DNA of 64,000 nucleotides from Ignatzschineria sp. (GCA_030150405.1 JASLFU010000033.1:28718-92717); one strand, 5' to 3'. Shown: positions 35,198 to 44,734, numbered from the stretch's first letter. Made by a program: numbers and translations. The notes: generated by a model not told the origin, from the sequence alone.

Positions 35198-36403
35198 TTG
35201 AGTAATCCCTCTCCTCCCAAAGTTATGCCAGATCCTTACTTGATGGCAGTGAGCGCTCTTTTTCTGCTCATAGGATTGTTGATGGTAGGTACATCCTCAA
35301 CCTATGTGGCAGAGTATTACGGTTTCTCACTCTATCATTATGGTATTCGGCAGCTCATCTATGTTGTAGTTGCGTTAACGATCGCCTGGGCGCTCTATAA
35401 GATTTCGTTAGAGACCTGGTATCTCATAACGCCATTTCTGCTTTTAAGCGCCATAGTGCTTCTGATATTGGTGCTTATCCCCGGTGTTGGCCGTGAAATT
35501 AATGGGGCGATGCGCTGGATTCCTTTAGGGGTTTTAAATGTGCAACCTGCGGAATTAGCGAAACTCTTCTCCTTAATTTATGTGGCGAGCTATCTCCACC
35601 GGCATCAAGATTCCTTAAAGAAATCCTTCTCAGTATTAATTATTCCGCTGGGCGTTTTAGGCGTTGTAGGGGTTCTGCTCTTAATGGAGCCAGACTTTGG
35701 TTCTACTATGATTATCTTTGCCGTGGGATTGGGGATGATCTTTATCGCTGGGGTTTCTCTCTGGCGTTTTGGCAGCATGCTTTTGGTCACCCTTTTAGGG
35801 ATGGTCTTTATTCTTTATAGTTCGCCTTATCGTCGTGCGCGCCTTTCGAGCTTTTTACGCCCGTGGGAAGATGCATATAACCAAGGGTATCAGTTGGTGA
35901 ACTCACTGATCGCTATCGGTAGAGGAAAGCTCTCGGGCGTAGGTGTTGGGGAGAGCGTGTCAAAATTGGGTTATCTCCCGGAAGCGCATACAGACTTTAT
36001 CTTCTCAATTTATGCCGAAGAGTTTGGCTTTTTTGGTGTGATAGTCCTCCTTGGGCTCTATATGATCTTTTTAAGTCGGACTTTCCATATTGGTGCACGA
36101 GCAGAGCGGTTAGGTTTAAACTTTGCAGCCTATATTTCGTATGGAATGGGACTCTGGTTTATTGCACAAGCGTTTGTGCATATGGGAGTAGCGATGGGGC
36201 TTTTACCGACAAAAGGATTAACACTGCCGCTGATGAGTTACGGGGGGTCGAGTATTATTACCATGACGGTTGGGCTCGCTATCCTATTTCGTGTAGATGT
36301 GGAGACACAATATCGAGAGATTGAGCAGCGCCAGCGCCAACTTGTGGCAGAGATGGAGTATGAGATCTCAGAGGTGAAGGAGGCGCAACGTGGACGTTTC
36401 TAA
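35198..36403 (+). CDS. ftsW: lipid II polymerase / division protein FtsW
   Basis: FtsW is the SEDS-family septal glycosyltransferase working with FtsI. The 401-residue protein has about ten helices and the conserved GGSS-type loop LPLMSYGGSSIITM, the segment GVGVGESVSKLGYLPEAHTDFIFSIYAEEFG, and the signature RRARLSSFLRPWEDAYNQGYQ. A TTG start at 35198 with AGGA 7 bases upstream gives a short polar N-terminus; ATG 35225 (MPDPYLM) is the alternative. It overlaps murG by 14 bases. The partner ftsI is absent here, having been upstream of murF in the other half of the cluster. Confidence 0.94.
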   Translation: MSNPSPPKVMPDPYLMAVSALFLLIGLLMVGTSSTYVAEYYGFSLYHYGIRQLIYVVVALTIAWALYKISLETWYLITPFLLLSAIVLLILVLIPGVGREINGAMRWIPLGVLNVQPAELAKLFSLIYVASYLHRHQDSLKKSFSVLIIPLGVLGVVGVLLLMEPDFGSTMIIFAVGLGMIFIAGVSLWRFGSMLLVTLLGMVFILYSSPYRRARLSSFLRPWEDAYNQGYQLVNSLIAIGRGKLSGVGVGESVSKLGYLPEAHTDFIFSIYAEEFGFFGVIVLLGLYMIFLSRTFHIGARAERLGLNFAAYISYGMGLWFIAQAFVHMGVAMGLLPTKGLTLPLMSYGGSSIITMTVGLAILFRVDVETQYREIEQRQRQLVAEMEYEISEVKEAQRGRF

Positions 36404-37538
36404 CCGAAAAAATGATAACGATTTCGATAGCGATTTAAATGGAGTGAGCGTCACTCAAAATCTTAAATCCTCTTCCCGTAATAAAGGCAATATTGTGATT
36501 ATGGCGGGTGGGACCGGCGGGCATATCTTTCCGGGGCTTGCTGTGGCCAAAGCTTTAGAAGAGCAAGGCTATAATATTTACTGGCTTGGTGCTTATGGCT
36601 TAGAGCGTAAACTTGTGCCCTCTAGGGGTATTCCGCTTCTCTCCTTAAACATTAAAGGATTGAGGGGAAATGGCCTTAAAGGCTGGTTAACGCTTCCCTT
36701 TAAATTAGGAGAAGCCGTGATGAGGGCGATGACTTTTTTACGGGAAGTAAAACCGAAATGTGTTGTGGGCTTTGGGGGCTTTGCCGCTGCACCAGGGGGA
36801 ATTGCGGCTCGATTGCTTAATATTCCTATAGTGATCCATGAGCAAAATGCTGAGCCTGGTTTAGTTAATCGTTTTTTATCTCGCTTAAGTAAGCGGAATT
36901 TGGCAGCTTTTAATAATAAATTACCCCGCTCGATTGTCGTAGGAAATCCCGTTCGTCAAGAGCTTCTAGAGCTTGAAGTCTTCACTCAACGTTACGCTAA
37001 AAGAGAAGGGGAGCCACTCCATATTTTAGTGCTAGGAGGCTCTCAAGGGGCAAAAGCGATCAATGAATTGATGGAGCAGTTTTCGGTAACAGAGGCGGCG
37101 GCAAATTGCCAAATCTGGCATCAATGTGGGGAGAGCTTCTATCAAGAAAAGCACCAAGCGGATGCATTTCAAAAAGAGAATTATCATCTGACTCCTTTTA
37201 TTGATGCTATGGATCAAGCGTATGGTTGGGCGGACCTTATTATCTGCCGTGCGGGGGCGCTTACCGTTTCGGAAATTTTGGCGGTTAATGTAGCTACGCT
37301 CTTTATCCCTTTTCCTTACGCGGTGGATGATCATCAGACAAAAAATGCACAGGCGGTAGCAGATATTGGCGGGGCTTATCTCTATCAAGAATCGGAGATA
37401 GATCTGGCTAAGCTTACCGATATTATCACTCACTTTACTCGCGAGAAGGCGCTGGAGATGGCGTCAAAAACTTCTCGTTTAGCAAAACCCGAGGCAACGG
37501 AAGAGATTGTCGCGGAGATTAAAAAGGTACTGAAATGA
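36390..37538 (+). CDS. murG: UDP-GlcNAc--lipid I N-acetylglucosaminyltransferase
   Basis: MurG makes lipid II from lipid I at the inner membrane face. The GT28 signature MAGGTGGHIFPGLAVAK, HEQNAEPGLVNR and GGSQGAKAINE are clear. The best start is GTG 36390, since AAGGAGG lies 6 bases upstream and it overlaps the end of ftsW. This adds about 33 Asp/Asn/Ser-rich residues before the conserved region, and the protein is 382 residues against 355 in E. coli. It ends overlapping murC by four bases (ATGA), so translation of the three is coupled. Confidence 0.96.
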   Translation: MDVSNRKNDNDFDSDLNGVSVTQNLKSSSRNKGNIVIMAGGTGGHIFPGLAVAKALEEQGYNIYWLGAYGLERKLVPSRGIPLLSLNIKGLRGNGLKGWLTLPFKLGEAVMRAMTFLREVKPKCVVGFGGFAAAPGGIAARLLNIPIVIHEQNAEPGLVNRFLSRLSKRNLAAFNNKLPRSIVVGNPVRQELLELEVFTQRYAKREGEPLHILVLGGSQGAKAINELMEQFSVTEAAANCQIWHQCGESFYQEKHQADAFQKENYHLTPFIDAMDQAYGWADLIICRAGALTVSEILAVNVATLFIPFPYAVDDHQTKNAQAVADIGGAYLYQESEIDLAKLTDIITHFTREKALEMASKTSRLAKPEATEEIVAEIKKVLK

Positions 37539-38953
37539 ATCAAACAATTTACCTCTCTCCCAGTAGTATGCGCCGTATTGAGCGTATTCATTTTGTTGGT
37601 ATTGGCGGCTCAGGGATGTGTGGCATCGCCGAGGTTTTGCTAAATCTTGGTTATGAAGTTACAGGTTCAGATATTGCTGAGTCTGCGGTAGTAGAGAGAT
37701 TGATCGATCTTGGCGCTTTAGTGTGGATTGGGCATGCAGAAGAGCATGTTATCGGGGCTGATGTGGTCGTAACTTCCACAGCAGTGAAAGAGGATAACCC
37801 CGAGGTTGTGAGCGCTAAACGGGAGCAGATCCCTATTATTCAGCGGGCACAGATGCTTGGGGAGTTGATGCGTTTTCGCTTCGGGATTGCAGTAGCCGGA
37901 ACGCATGGTAAAACTACAACTACAAGCCTGTTGGCCTCTATTTTAGATGAGGCTGGGCTCGATCCTACCTATGTGATCGGGGGGCGCTTAAATAGCTCCA
38001 ATGTGAATGCTCGTTTAGGCTTGGGGCAATATCTCGTAGCAGAAGCGGATGAGTCTGATGCCTCTTTCCTTCATCTCCATCCCATGTCGGCCATTATCAC
38101 CAATATCGATAAAGATCACATGAGCACTTATGGCGGGGATTTTGAAAATTTACGCCAAACCTTTGTGGATTTTCTTCATCTTCTTCCATTTTATGGGTTA
38201 GCGGTGCTCTGTGTAGATGATGAAGAGGTGGCGAATTTAATTCCTCGGATTCATCGTCCGATCATCACCTATGGAGAGTCCGATGAGGCTGATTATCAGC
38301 TTTTGAACTTTAAGTCCCGAGGTATGCAGACCTGCTTTGAGGTGAAGATGCCCCATGGAACCAGTGAGTTTACCGTTTCTCTTCCGGGGCGTCATGCAGT
38401 ACTCAATAGTGTTGCAGCGATTGCTATTGCAAGTGATCTTGGTGTGCCACAGCCCGCAATTCGCCGAGCTCTACGCCGCTTTAAAGGGATCGGAAGACGC
38501 TTCCAGATGCACAAGCCAGTAGCCTTGGCTTCAGGGGGCGAAGCCTTAGTGATGGAGGATTATGGTCACCATCCTACGGAGATTCGTTCTGTTTATGATG
38601 CTTTAACCTCTGCATATCCTGATCGCCGCATTGTAGTTGCTTTCCAGCCCCATCGTTACTCTAGAACAGCTGAGCTTTATGAGGAATTTATCGAAGTTCT
38701 CAGCGAGATTGAGAATGTAATCATTACCGAGATCTACTCTGTACGTGAGCCAAAGATCGAGGGAATTAGTGGGCAAGGTTTGGTGGCTGATGTTCATGCA
38801 AAAGGAGGGAATAACCCGATCTTTGTAGAGAGCATTGACGAGATCCGGGAAGCTTATGCAAAAGTCGCGCAAGATGGGGATCTTATTGTGATGATGGGGG
38901 CTGGTAATATCGGCTCTGTGGCGGCGAATTTTTATAAGGGAGGCGCGCTCTAA
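37535..38953 (+). CDS. murC: UDP-N-acetylmuramate--L-alanine ligase
   Basis: MurC adds L-Ala to UDP-MurNAc, the first peptide step. The 472 residues show the N-terminal Rossmann HFVGIGGSGMCGIAEVL, the ATP loop GIAVAGTHGKTTTTSLLASIL, EADESDASFLHL, and the C-terminal MEDYGHHPTEI and AFQPHRYSRTAEL. Length is close to E. coli MurC (491). Its ATG overlaps the murG stop by four bases and its stop overlaps the ddlB ATG by one base, so the three are translationally coupled. Confidence 0.98.
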   Translation: MNQTIYLSPSSMRRIERIHFVGIGGSGMCGIAEVLLNLGYEVTGSDIAESAVVERLIDLGALVWIGHAEEHVIGADVVVTSTAVKEDNPEVVSAKREQIPIIQRAQMLGELMRFRFGIAVAGTHGKTTTTSLLASILDEAGLDPTYVIGGRLNSSNVNARLGLGQYLVAEADESDASFLHLHPMSAIITNIDKDHMSTYGGDFENLRQTFVDFLHLLPFYGLAVLCVDDEEVANLIPRIHRPIITYGESDEADYQLLNFKSRGMQTCFEVKMPHGTSEFTVSLPGRHAVLNSVAAIAIASDLGVPQPAIRRALRRFKGIGRRFQMHKPVALASGGEALVMEDYGHHPTEIRSVYDALTSAYPDRRIVVAFQPHRYSRTAELYEEFIEVLSEIENVIITEIYSVREPKIEGISGQGLVADVHAKGGNNPIFVESIDEIREAYAKVAQDGDLIVMMGAGNIGSVAANFYKGGAL

Positions 38954-39888
38954 TGTTTCAGAAAAAAGTTACAGATCCCAAAGCGTTTGGGAAGGTTGCT
39001 GTTGTTTATGGGGGTAACTCTTCGGAGCGTGAGGTCTCTATTTGGTCTGCTGAAGCGGTATTAAAAGCGCTGAAAGCGAGCGGTATTGATGCTTACGGTG
39101 TGGATACTCAAAAGGTGGATCTTTTAAGTTATCTCATTACAGAGCGATTTGATCGCGTCTTTATCGCCCTCCATGGACGGGGCGGAGAAGATGGCGTACT
39201 TCAAGGGGCGCTCGAATATCTTAAAATTCCTTATACCGGCAGCGGAGTTTTAGCATCGAGTGTGGGGATGGATAAATTAAAGACAAAGCAGGTATGGCAA
39301 TCTTTAGGGCTTCCTGTACTTGAGTCCCATATCTTAGATAGTGCTGATGACGTTCAAGCATTAAAAGATTCTTTAAAATATCCTGTTGCGGTAAAACCTG
39401 CGGAAGAGGGTTCAAGCATCGGGGTGAGCCGAGTGGATAGAAAAGAGGATCTTATGGCTGCCTGGGAAGCTGCGGGAGGTTATGAGTCCCCCATCTTTGC
39501 TGAAGAGTGGATAATTGGAAAAGGGGAGTATACTTGCGCGATCTTAAATGATAAAGCTCTGCCTATTATCCGCATGGAGACAGATCTCGCATTTTACGAT
39601 TATGAGGCAAAATATCTACGGGATGATACTCGTTATTACTGCCCTTCGGGTCTTCCTGAAGAGGATGAGCTCGCTTTCCGAGAGCTTTCGGAACGTGCTT
39701 TTGAAGGGCTCGATGCTGAAGGGTGGGGCCGAGTGGATTTTGTTGTCGATCAGAGCAATCAGCCCTGGTTATTAGAGATCAATACGGTACCGGGGATGAC
39801 AGAACACTCCCTTGTGCCCATGGCGGCAGATCGTGCTGGGCTCTCTTTTGAGGAGCTCTGCTGGTTGATTTTAGAGAGCTCGTTATAG
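38953..39888 (+). CDS. ddlB: D-alanine--D-alanine ligase B
   Basis: Ddl makes the D-Ala-D-Ala dipeptide used by MurF. The 311-residue ATP-grasp protein has GKVAVVYGGNSSEREVSIWSAEAV, FIALHGRGGEDGVLQGALEYL, PVAVKPAEEGSSIGV, and the C-terminal metal/substrate motif LLEINTVPGMTEHSLVPMAA. The serine in the GSS motif and the R-rich VDFVV segment are as in DdlB. Its start overlaps the end of murC. ftsQ follows after 46 bases. Confidence 0.97.
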   Translation: MFQKKVTDPKAFGKVAVVYGGNSSEREVSIWSAEAVLKALKASGIDAYGVDTQKVDLLSYLITERFDRVFIALHGRGGEDGVLQGALEYLKIPYTGSGVLASSVGMDKLKTKQVWQSLGLPVLESHILDSADDVQALKDSLKYPVAVKPAEEGSSIGVSRVDRKEDLMAAWEAAGGYESPIFAEEWIIGKGEYTCAILNDKALPIIRMETDLAFYDYEAKYLRDDTRYYCPSGLPEEDELAFRELSERAFEGLDAEGWGRVDFVVDQSNQPWLLEINTVPGMTEHSLVPMAADRAGLSFEELCWLILESSL

Positions 39889-39934
39889 AGAAATCTAAAC
39901 GATCAGAAGCATTAAGGCATAGATATCAAGATTC

Positions 39935-40789
39935 ATGAGTAGTCGAAATATTAAGCGATTAAGGCGGCAGCGCGAAAAATCGGTTCAGCGCCGGGCGAAA
40001 CTTGCAAAGCGTAAAGGGCGGCAAGGGGGCAGTGTTGTCCTTAGAAAGCCATTTGATTGGCGAGAATTTGGCGGCAAAATTTTACGAGGGATCCGTTTTC
40101 TATTGGTGCTCTCCCTTTTAGGGGCGATCTTTGTAGGCCCTTATTATGCATGGCGTTATTTGCAAAAAACGGACATCCTCTTTAAAATTAACCGAGTGTC
40201 GGTATATGGTGATATTCATTATATTCCCCAAGAGCGGATTAATGAGCTGACAGAGACTGCGCTGGATCAAAACCTTATCGGTTTAGATATGCGGGAGTAT
40301 CAGCGAAATATCCTCTCAGAGCCCTGGATTCGAAGCGTAAAGTTACGTCGAAAATGGTTCGAGGAGTTAGAGGTGGTGCTCGTGGAAGAGCGCCCGGTTG
40401 CGATCTGGAATAAGACGCAGTTGATCGATAAGAAAGCACACACCTTTGTGCCGAATGAGATCCCTAAGCGTGATTGGATTGAGCTTGAAGGGCCGGAGGA
40501 TGAAAAACGGCTAATGCTCGATCGTTTAGGTGAAATTTTACCAACATTAAGACGAGCGGAGATACCATTAAAACGCTTAGCCTTAGATGATCGACACTCT
40601 TGGTCTTTAGAGCTTAAAAATGGGGTATTAGTCATTTTAGGGTCTGAGGATTTTAAGGTCCGTTTCCAGCGATTTATCAATCATTTTCAGGAGCCAGATC
40701 TGCTCGAACGGGTAACTAGTATTGATTTTCGCTATAAAAATGGATTTTCAGTTAAATGGAAAGATGGGGCCTCTTTAGATAAAGAGTGA
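39935..40789 (+). CDS. ftsQ: cell division protein FtsQ
   Basis: FtsQ is a bitopic scaffold of the divisome recruiting FtsB and FtsL. The 284 residues start with a very basic cytoplasmic tail (about 1-45), then one membrane helix (about 52-72, FLLVLSLLGAIFVGPYYAW). A POTRA domain follows (FKINRVSVYGDIHYIPQERINELT), then the C-terminal FtsQ domain. Recognisable FtsQ features are EPWIRSVKLRRKWFEELEVVLVEERPVAIWN and SIDFRYKNGFSVKWK. It lies between ddlB and ftsA as usual. The sequence itself is fast-evolving, so gene order adds weight to the call. Confidence 0.93.
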   Translation: MSSRNIKRLRRQREKSVQRRAKLAKRKGRQGGSVVLRKPFDWREFGGKILRGIRFLLVLSLLGAIFVGPYYAWRYLQKTDILFKINRVSVYGDIHYIPQERINELTETALDQNLIGLDMREYQRNILSEPWIRSVKLRRKWFEELEVVLVEERPVAIWNKTQLIDKKAHTFVPNEIPKRDWIELEGPEDEKRLMLDRLGEILPTLRRAEIPLKRLALDDRHSWSLELKNGVLVILGSEDFKVRFQRFINHFQEPDLLERVTSIDFRYKNGFSVKWKDGASLDKE

Positions 40790-40809
40790 TAATTAAGAGG
40801 GTAAAAAAT

Positions 40810-42048
40810 ATGGATGATACTTCATTGGATTCAGTAGGCGTCTGCCTAGATATCGGCTCCAATAATGTAGTTGGGATGATGGCCGAAGTAATGCCAGATG
40901 GCATGATTGAAGTACATGCGCTCTCGACTCAGGAGTCTCGCGGTATGAATGAGGGGATGTTTAATAACATCAATACCCTTATTAATGCTGTGCATAAAGT
41001 CATTGAAGATTTAGAGACGCAATTTCCTTGTACTGTGAGTGGAGTTTCAGCCTCTATCTCAGGGGTCCATATTTTGGGGCGACACAATACCGGTGTTGTA
41101 ACCATTAATACGGAAAAATTTACTGAAAAAGATAAGGCCAAGGCGATTCATGAGGCAGGTAAATTAAAGTTAGAGAAGGGGGAAGGGGTTATCCATGTGC
41201 TTCCTCAATACTATATTGCCGACGATATGCCTAAAAAAGTTGAAAACGCTGTAGGGCTTGCCGGTGTGCGTTTTGAATTACATGCCCACTTAGTCACAGG
41301 GGCAACGAATGAGTTGATGAACCTTACCAATTGTATCGAAAGCTGTGGCGTTACTCTCGATAATATCGTCTATGAGGGCTTAGCTTCTAGTATTGCTGTT
41401 ATGAGCGATGAGGAGCGTGAGAATGGCGTTTGTGTAATCGATATTGGTGAGGGTGTAAGTGATGTTGTGGTCTATAAGGATGGTGTAGTTGTTTTTAACT
41501 ACTCTTTCCCCATTGCAGGGGGAGCCGTCACCCGTGATATCGCTTTTGAGCGAAAAGTTACCTCTCGTGTGGCGGAGGAGATTAAGATCTTATACGGGAC
41601 TTGTGAAAGTGGCTATATTGCGCAGGATGAGATGATTGAACTGCCGGTTATTCCTAATCAGAGTAAAAATCATTCTATGCCTCGTAAGCGTCTAGCCTAT
41701 ATTATTGAGGCGCGTTATCGAGAGATCTTTGAGTTTTTACGCCATATTTTAGAGAAAAATGGTGCTTATTACCCCCATGATACGGGGATAATCTTAACGG
41801 GCGGAGCGAGCCAGATGCCAGGTTTGCTCAATCTTGCTGAGGAAGTTTTTGAGCGTCCGGTACGATTAGGCACACCACGAAATATTATTTCTGATAAGTT
41901 TGATGTTGATAATCCTAGATATTCTACAGTGGTAGGGTTGCTTGCGGCACATAAGCATGAGAATGTTTGGCAAAAAGATTTGCAAAAAACGGTGTCAAAA
42001 GAGGGGTTTTTTAGTAAGATAGTCAGAATATTCAGAGAAAAGTTTTAA
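40810..42048 (+). CDS. ftsA: cell division protein FtsA
   Basis: FtsA is the actin-like ATPase that tethers FtsZ to the membrane. Start set at ATG 40810 (MDDTSLDSVGVCLDIGSNN), preceded by AGAGGGT, over GTG 40786, which overlaps ftsQ. The 412 residues have the phosphate-binding loops GVCLDIGSNNVVGMM and VCVIDIGEGVSDVVVY, and GIILTGGASQMPGL. The C-terminal amphipathic membrane-targeting helix GFFSKIVRIFREKF is evident, comparable to the E. coli one. ftsZ follows after 48 bases. Confidence 0.96.
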   Translation: MDDTSLDSVGVCLDIGSNNVVGMMAEVMPDGMIEVHALSTQESRGMNEGMFNNINTLINAVHKVIEDLETQFPCTVSGVSASISGVHILGRHNTGVVTINTEKFTEKDKAKAIHEAGKLKLEKGEGVIHVLPQYYIADDMPKKVENAVGLAGVRFELHAHLVTGATNELMNLTNCIESCGVTLDNIVYEGLASSIAVMSDEERENGVCVIDIGEGVSDVVVYKDGVVVFNYSFPIAGGAVTRDIAFERKVTSRVAEEIKILYGTCESGYIAQDEMIELPVIPNQSKNHSMPRKRLAYIIEARYREIFEFLRHILEKNGAYYPHDTGIILTGGASQMPGLLNLAEEVFERPVRLGTPRNIISDKFDVDNPRYSTVVGLLAAHKHENVWQKDLQKTVSKEGFFSKIVRIFREKF

Positions 42049-42096
42049 TTATTTAAATAATAGACGGATTAATAGAATTAAAGTTGAGGGTTAAAG

Positions 42097-43221
42097 ATGT
42101 CCAAATTTGAACTGCATCAAGATAATAGTGCGCAAGAGCCCATCATTAAAATTGTTGGTGTGGGAGGTGCAGGTGGAAACGCAGTCACTCATATGCAAGA
42201 GTCTGGGCTGACCAATGTTTCATTCATTGCTGCAAATACAGATGCCCAAGCTCTGCAAAATACGAAAGCGGATGTCCAGATTCAACTTGGCGAAAGCTTA
42301 ACGCAAGGTTTAGGTGCGGGTGCGAATCCTGAAGTAGGTCGTGAAGCGGCAGAGGAATCTCGGGAGCGCATTAAGCAGGAGCTTAATGGGGCCAACATGG
42401 TGTTTGTTGCGGCAGGAATGGGGGGCGGTACCGGGACTGGTGCGGCACCTGTTGTTGCTGAAATTGCCCGTGAATTAGGTATTTTAACGGTAGCGGTAGT
42501 ATCACGTCCCTTCCCATTTGAGGGTAAGAAGCGTATGACCGCTGCAGAGCAAGGTTTAAAAGTTCTCTCACAGCATGTGGACTCTTTAATCACGATTCCT
42601 AATGAGCGTTTATTAAGCGTACTAGGTAAGGGTGCGAGCCTAAAGGATGCTTTTGGAGCGGCGAATAACGTTCTTTATAATGCTGTACAAGGTATTACTG
42701 AGAGCATCATGAAGCCTGGCATTATCAACCTTGACTTTAACGACGTGAAGACAGTGATGAGTAAGCAAGGTCTAGCGATGATGGGTGTAGGGGTTGCAAG
42801 TGGAGATAATCGTGCAAGAGAAGCAACTCAAGAGGCGATCTCATCTCCATTGCTCGATGATATTAGCTTACAAGGTGCTAAAGGTATCTTGGTTAATATT
42901 ACGGCAGGCAGTGATTTCTCCATTGGGGAGTATACGGAGATTGGCCAGTTAATCAGTGAGTATGACTCTGAAGATACAGCGGTCATTATTGGTACTGCCA
43001 TTGATGAGTCCTTAGAAGAAGAGCTTCGCGTAACCTTAATTGCTACAGGTTTAGGCGATTTCCAGGCTGCGACAGATCCTCGTCTTCTTCGTCCTGCGGC
43101 GCAAGGTCGTTCAGAAGGTGGCCCCGCGAGAATGATGGAAGAGCGCAAAGCACCTGCTAAGCGTATGCTCTCTTCAGACTATTTAGATGTCCCTGCGTTT
43201 TTACGCAATAACGACAAGTAG
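42097..43221 (+). CDS. ftsZ: cell division protein FtsZ
   Basis: FtsZ is the tubulin-like GTPase forming the Z-ring. The 374-residue protein has the GTP-binding motif GGGTGTG at 109-115, IKIVGVGGAGGNAV at 17-30, and the T7 loop NLDFNDVKTVM that completes the GTPase site. The C-terminal linker is short and basic/proline-containing, ending in the conserved binding peptide DYLDVPAFLRNNDK for FtsA and ZipA. The layout is standard and complete. Confidence 0.99.
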   Translation: MSKFELHQDNSAQEPIIKIVGVGGAGGNAVTHMQESGLTNVSFIAANTDAQALQNTKADVQIQLGESLTQGLGAGANPEVGREAAEESRERIKQELNGANMVFVAAGMGGGTGTGAAPVVAEIARELGILTVAVVSRPFPFEGKKRMTAAEQGLKVLSQHVDSLITIPNERLLSVLGKGASLKDAFGAANNVLYNAVQGITESIMKPGIINLDFNDVKTVMSKQGLAMMGVGVASGDNRAREATQEAISSPLLDDISLQGAKGILVNITAGSDFSIGEYTEIGQLISEYDSEDTAVIIGTAIDESLEEELRVTLIATGLGDFQAATDPRLLRPAAQGRSEGGPARMMEERKAPAKRMLSSDYLDVPAFLRNNDK

Positions 43222-43267
43222 GTCGGGGCATTGACGAATTCTCCTTTTTAAGGAACAGTAAATCATT

Positions 43268-44182
43268 ATGTTAAAACAGCGCACGATCAAAAGCTTGATT
43301 AAGACAACGGGAATAGGCCTGCACTCAGGGAAGAAGGTCTATCTTACGTTGCGTCCTGCGGGAATTAATCAAGGTATTATTTTTCGACGCACGGATGTTG
43401 TTTCTCCCGATATTAAAGTATCGGCAGAAGCTGTGGTGAGTACTCAGCTCGCTACTACTATTGCATCCTCCGAAGATCCCACCGTAACGATCTCCACCGT
43501 TGAGCATCTGATGTCAGCGCTTTGTGGATTAGGGATCGACAATATTATTGTGGAAGTCAGCGCGCCTGAAATTCCCATTATGGATGGAAGTGCAGCGCCT
43601 TTTGTCTATCTGATTCAATCTGCAGGTATTCGGGAACAAAATGAAGCAAAACGCTTTATTAAGGTGAAGAAGCCAGTGGTCTATCGTGATGGAGATAAAG
43701 AAGCAAAGCTGCTTCCTTACGATGGGTTTAAGCTGGATTTTACAATCAATTTTGATCATCCGGTACTTGAGAAAACCACGCCTCGACATGTGTGTGATTT
43801 CTCGAGTAAACATTTTATTGATGAGATCTCTCGGGCCCGTACATTTGGCTTTATGCGAGATCTTGAAACCATGCGTGAGCTTAATTTAGCCTTAGGCGGT
43901 AGCATGGATAATGCCATTGTGGTTGATGATTTTAGAATCCTCAATCCCGATGGCCTTCGCTATAAAGATGAGTTTGTGCGGCATAAGGTGTTAGATGCGG
44001 TAGGTGACCTCTTTATGCTCGGACATCCTATTATGGGTGAGTTTGTGGGGTATAAAGCAGGGCATATGATGAATAACATGCTTATTCGTGAGCTAATGAA
44101 GGATTCTACAGCGTATGAATATGTCACCTTTGAAGATAAGCTCGAATCCCCAGTGACTTACCTTGCGCCTGCTTGGCATTAA
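43268..44182 (+). CDS. lpxC: UDP-3-O-acyl-N-acetylglucosamine deacetylase
   Basis: LpxC is the zinc deacetylase committing UDP-GlcNAc to lipid A. The 304-residue protein begins MLKQRTIKSLIKTTGIGLHSGKKV and has the zinc-ligand His in STVEHLMSALCGLGIDN and the HKxxD motif in FVRHKVLDAVGDL with the zinc-binding His and Asp. Other family segments are EIPIMDGSAAPFVYLI and RTFGFMRDLE. lpxC closes the dcw cluster as in E. coli, but secM/secA do not follow; rpsP does. The region 44183-44352 has a candidate promoter for rpsP. Confidence 0.98.
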   Translation: MLKQRTIKSLIKTTGIGLHSGKKVYLTLRPAGINQGIIFRRTDVVSPDIKVSAEAVVSTQLATTIASSEDPTVTISTVEHLMSALCGLGIDNIIVEVSAPEIPIMDGSAAPFVYLIQSAGIREQNEAKRFIKVKKPVVYRDGDKEAKLLPYDGFKLDFTINFDHPVLEKTTPRHVCDFSSKHFIDEISRARTFGFMRDLETMRELNLALGGSMDNAIVVDDFRILNPDGLRYKDEFVRHKVLDAVGDLFMLGHPIMGEFVGYKAGHMMNNMLIRELMKDSTAYEYVTFEDKLESPVTYLAPAWH

Positions 44183-44280
44183 GTTTTGTAATGTACTGTA
44201 AGAGTGCCTTTTAATAAATTTTATTTGTTTTGGGGCTTTCAATCTGCAGGAATTTGAAGTAATATTTGTTGTTTACGATT

Positions 44281-44309
44281 TTATATTGAATAACGTGTCT
44301 CTATATAAT
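44281..44309 (+). promoter_or_regulatory. candidate promoter for rpsP-rimM-trmD
   Basis: TATAAT at 44304-44309 is a perfect -10. TTATAT at 44281-44286 with a 17-base spacer is a weak -35. It gives a leader of about 40 bases before the rpsP ATG at 44353. Confidence 0.5.
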
Positions 44310-44352
44310 ATAAAAAAGTTTTAATTTTAGTAGATATAGGATATAAATTTTT

Positions 44353-44610
44353 ATGGTTACAATTCGTTTGGCTCGCGGTGGTGCGAAAAAGCGTCCTTTT
44401 TACCAAATCGTTGTTGCGGATCACAGAAGAGCGGCAACAGGAAAATATATCGAGCGAGTAGGTTTCTTCAACCCGATTGCTAAGGGTGGCGAGAAGCGTT
44501 TACAGCTTGATCAAGAGCGCGTTGAATATTGGTTAGGCGTTGGTGCTCAGCCTTCAGATCGTGTGAAATCATTGATTGTTGAAGCAAAAAAAGCGGCAGC
44601 AACTGCTTAA
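44353..44610 (+). CDS. rpsP: 30S ribosomal protein S16
   Basis: S16 is a small 30S assembly protein. The 85 residues start MVTIRLARGGAKKRPFYQIVVADHR, the family hallmark, with ERVGFFNPIAKGGEKRL and a short Ala/Lys-rich end. Only a weak AGGA lies upstream. It heads rpsP-rimM-trmD, but a terminator-like hairpin (44699) lies between it and rimM, so downstream genes may be expressed at a lower level. Confidence 0.98.
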   Translation: MVTIRLARGGAKKRPFYQIVVADHRRAATGKYIERVGFFNPIAKGGEKRLQLDQERVEYWLGVGAQPSDRVKSLIVEAKKAAATA

Positions 44611-44698
44611 TTTAAGTAGCGTTTTTAAGTTATGCAGAAGACTCCTTAAGGAATTCTTGATGAGAAAGCATAATTTAAACTAGATAAAAGATACAGAA

Positions 44699-44734
44699 AG
44701 TAGCCACTTTACGAAGGTAAGGTGGCTTTTTTGT
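44699..44734 (+). terminator. terminator or attenuator between rpsP and rimM
   Basis: AGTAGCCACTTTAC pairs with GTAAGGTGGCT (one G-T) around GAAG, then TTTTTTG. It lies just before the rimM ribosome site and could reduce readthrough from rpsP. Confidence 0.8.

Noticed and set aside
42282..42593. Opposite-strand frames inside ftsZ and other core genes
   Set aside because: They are shadows of strongly conserved genes on the coding strand.
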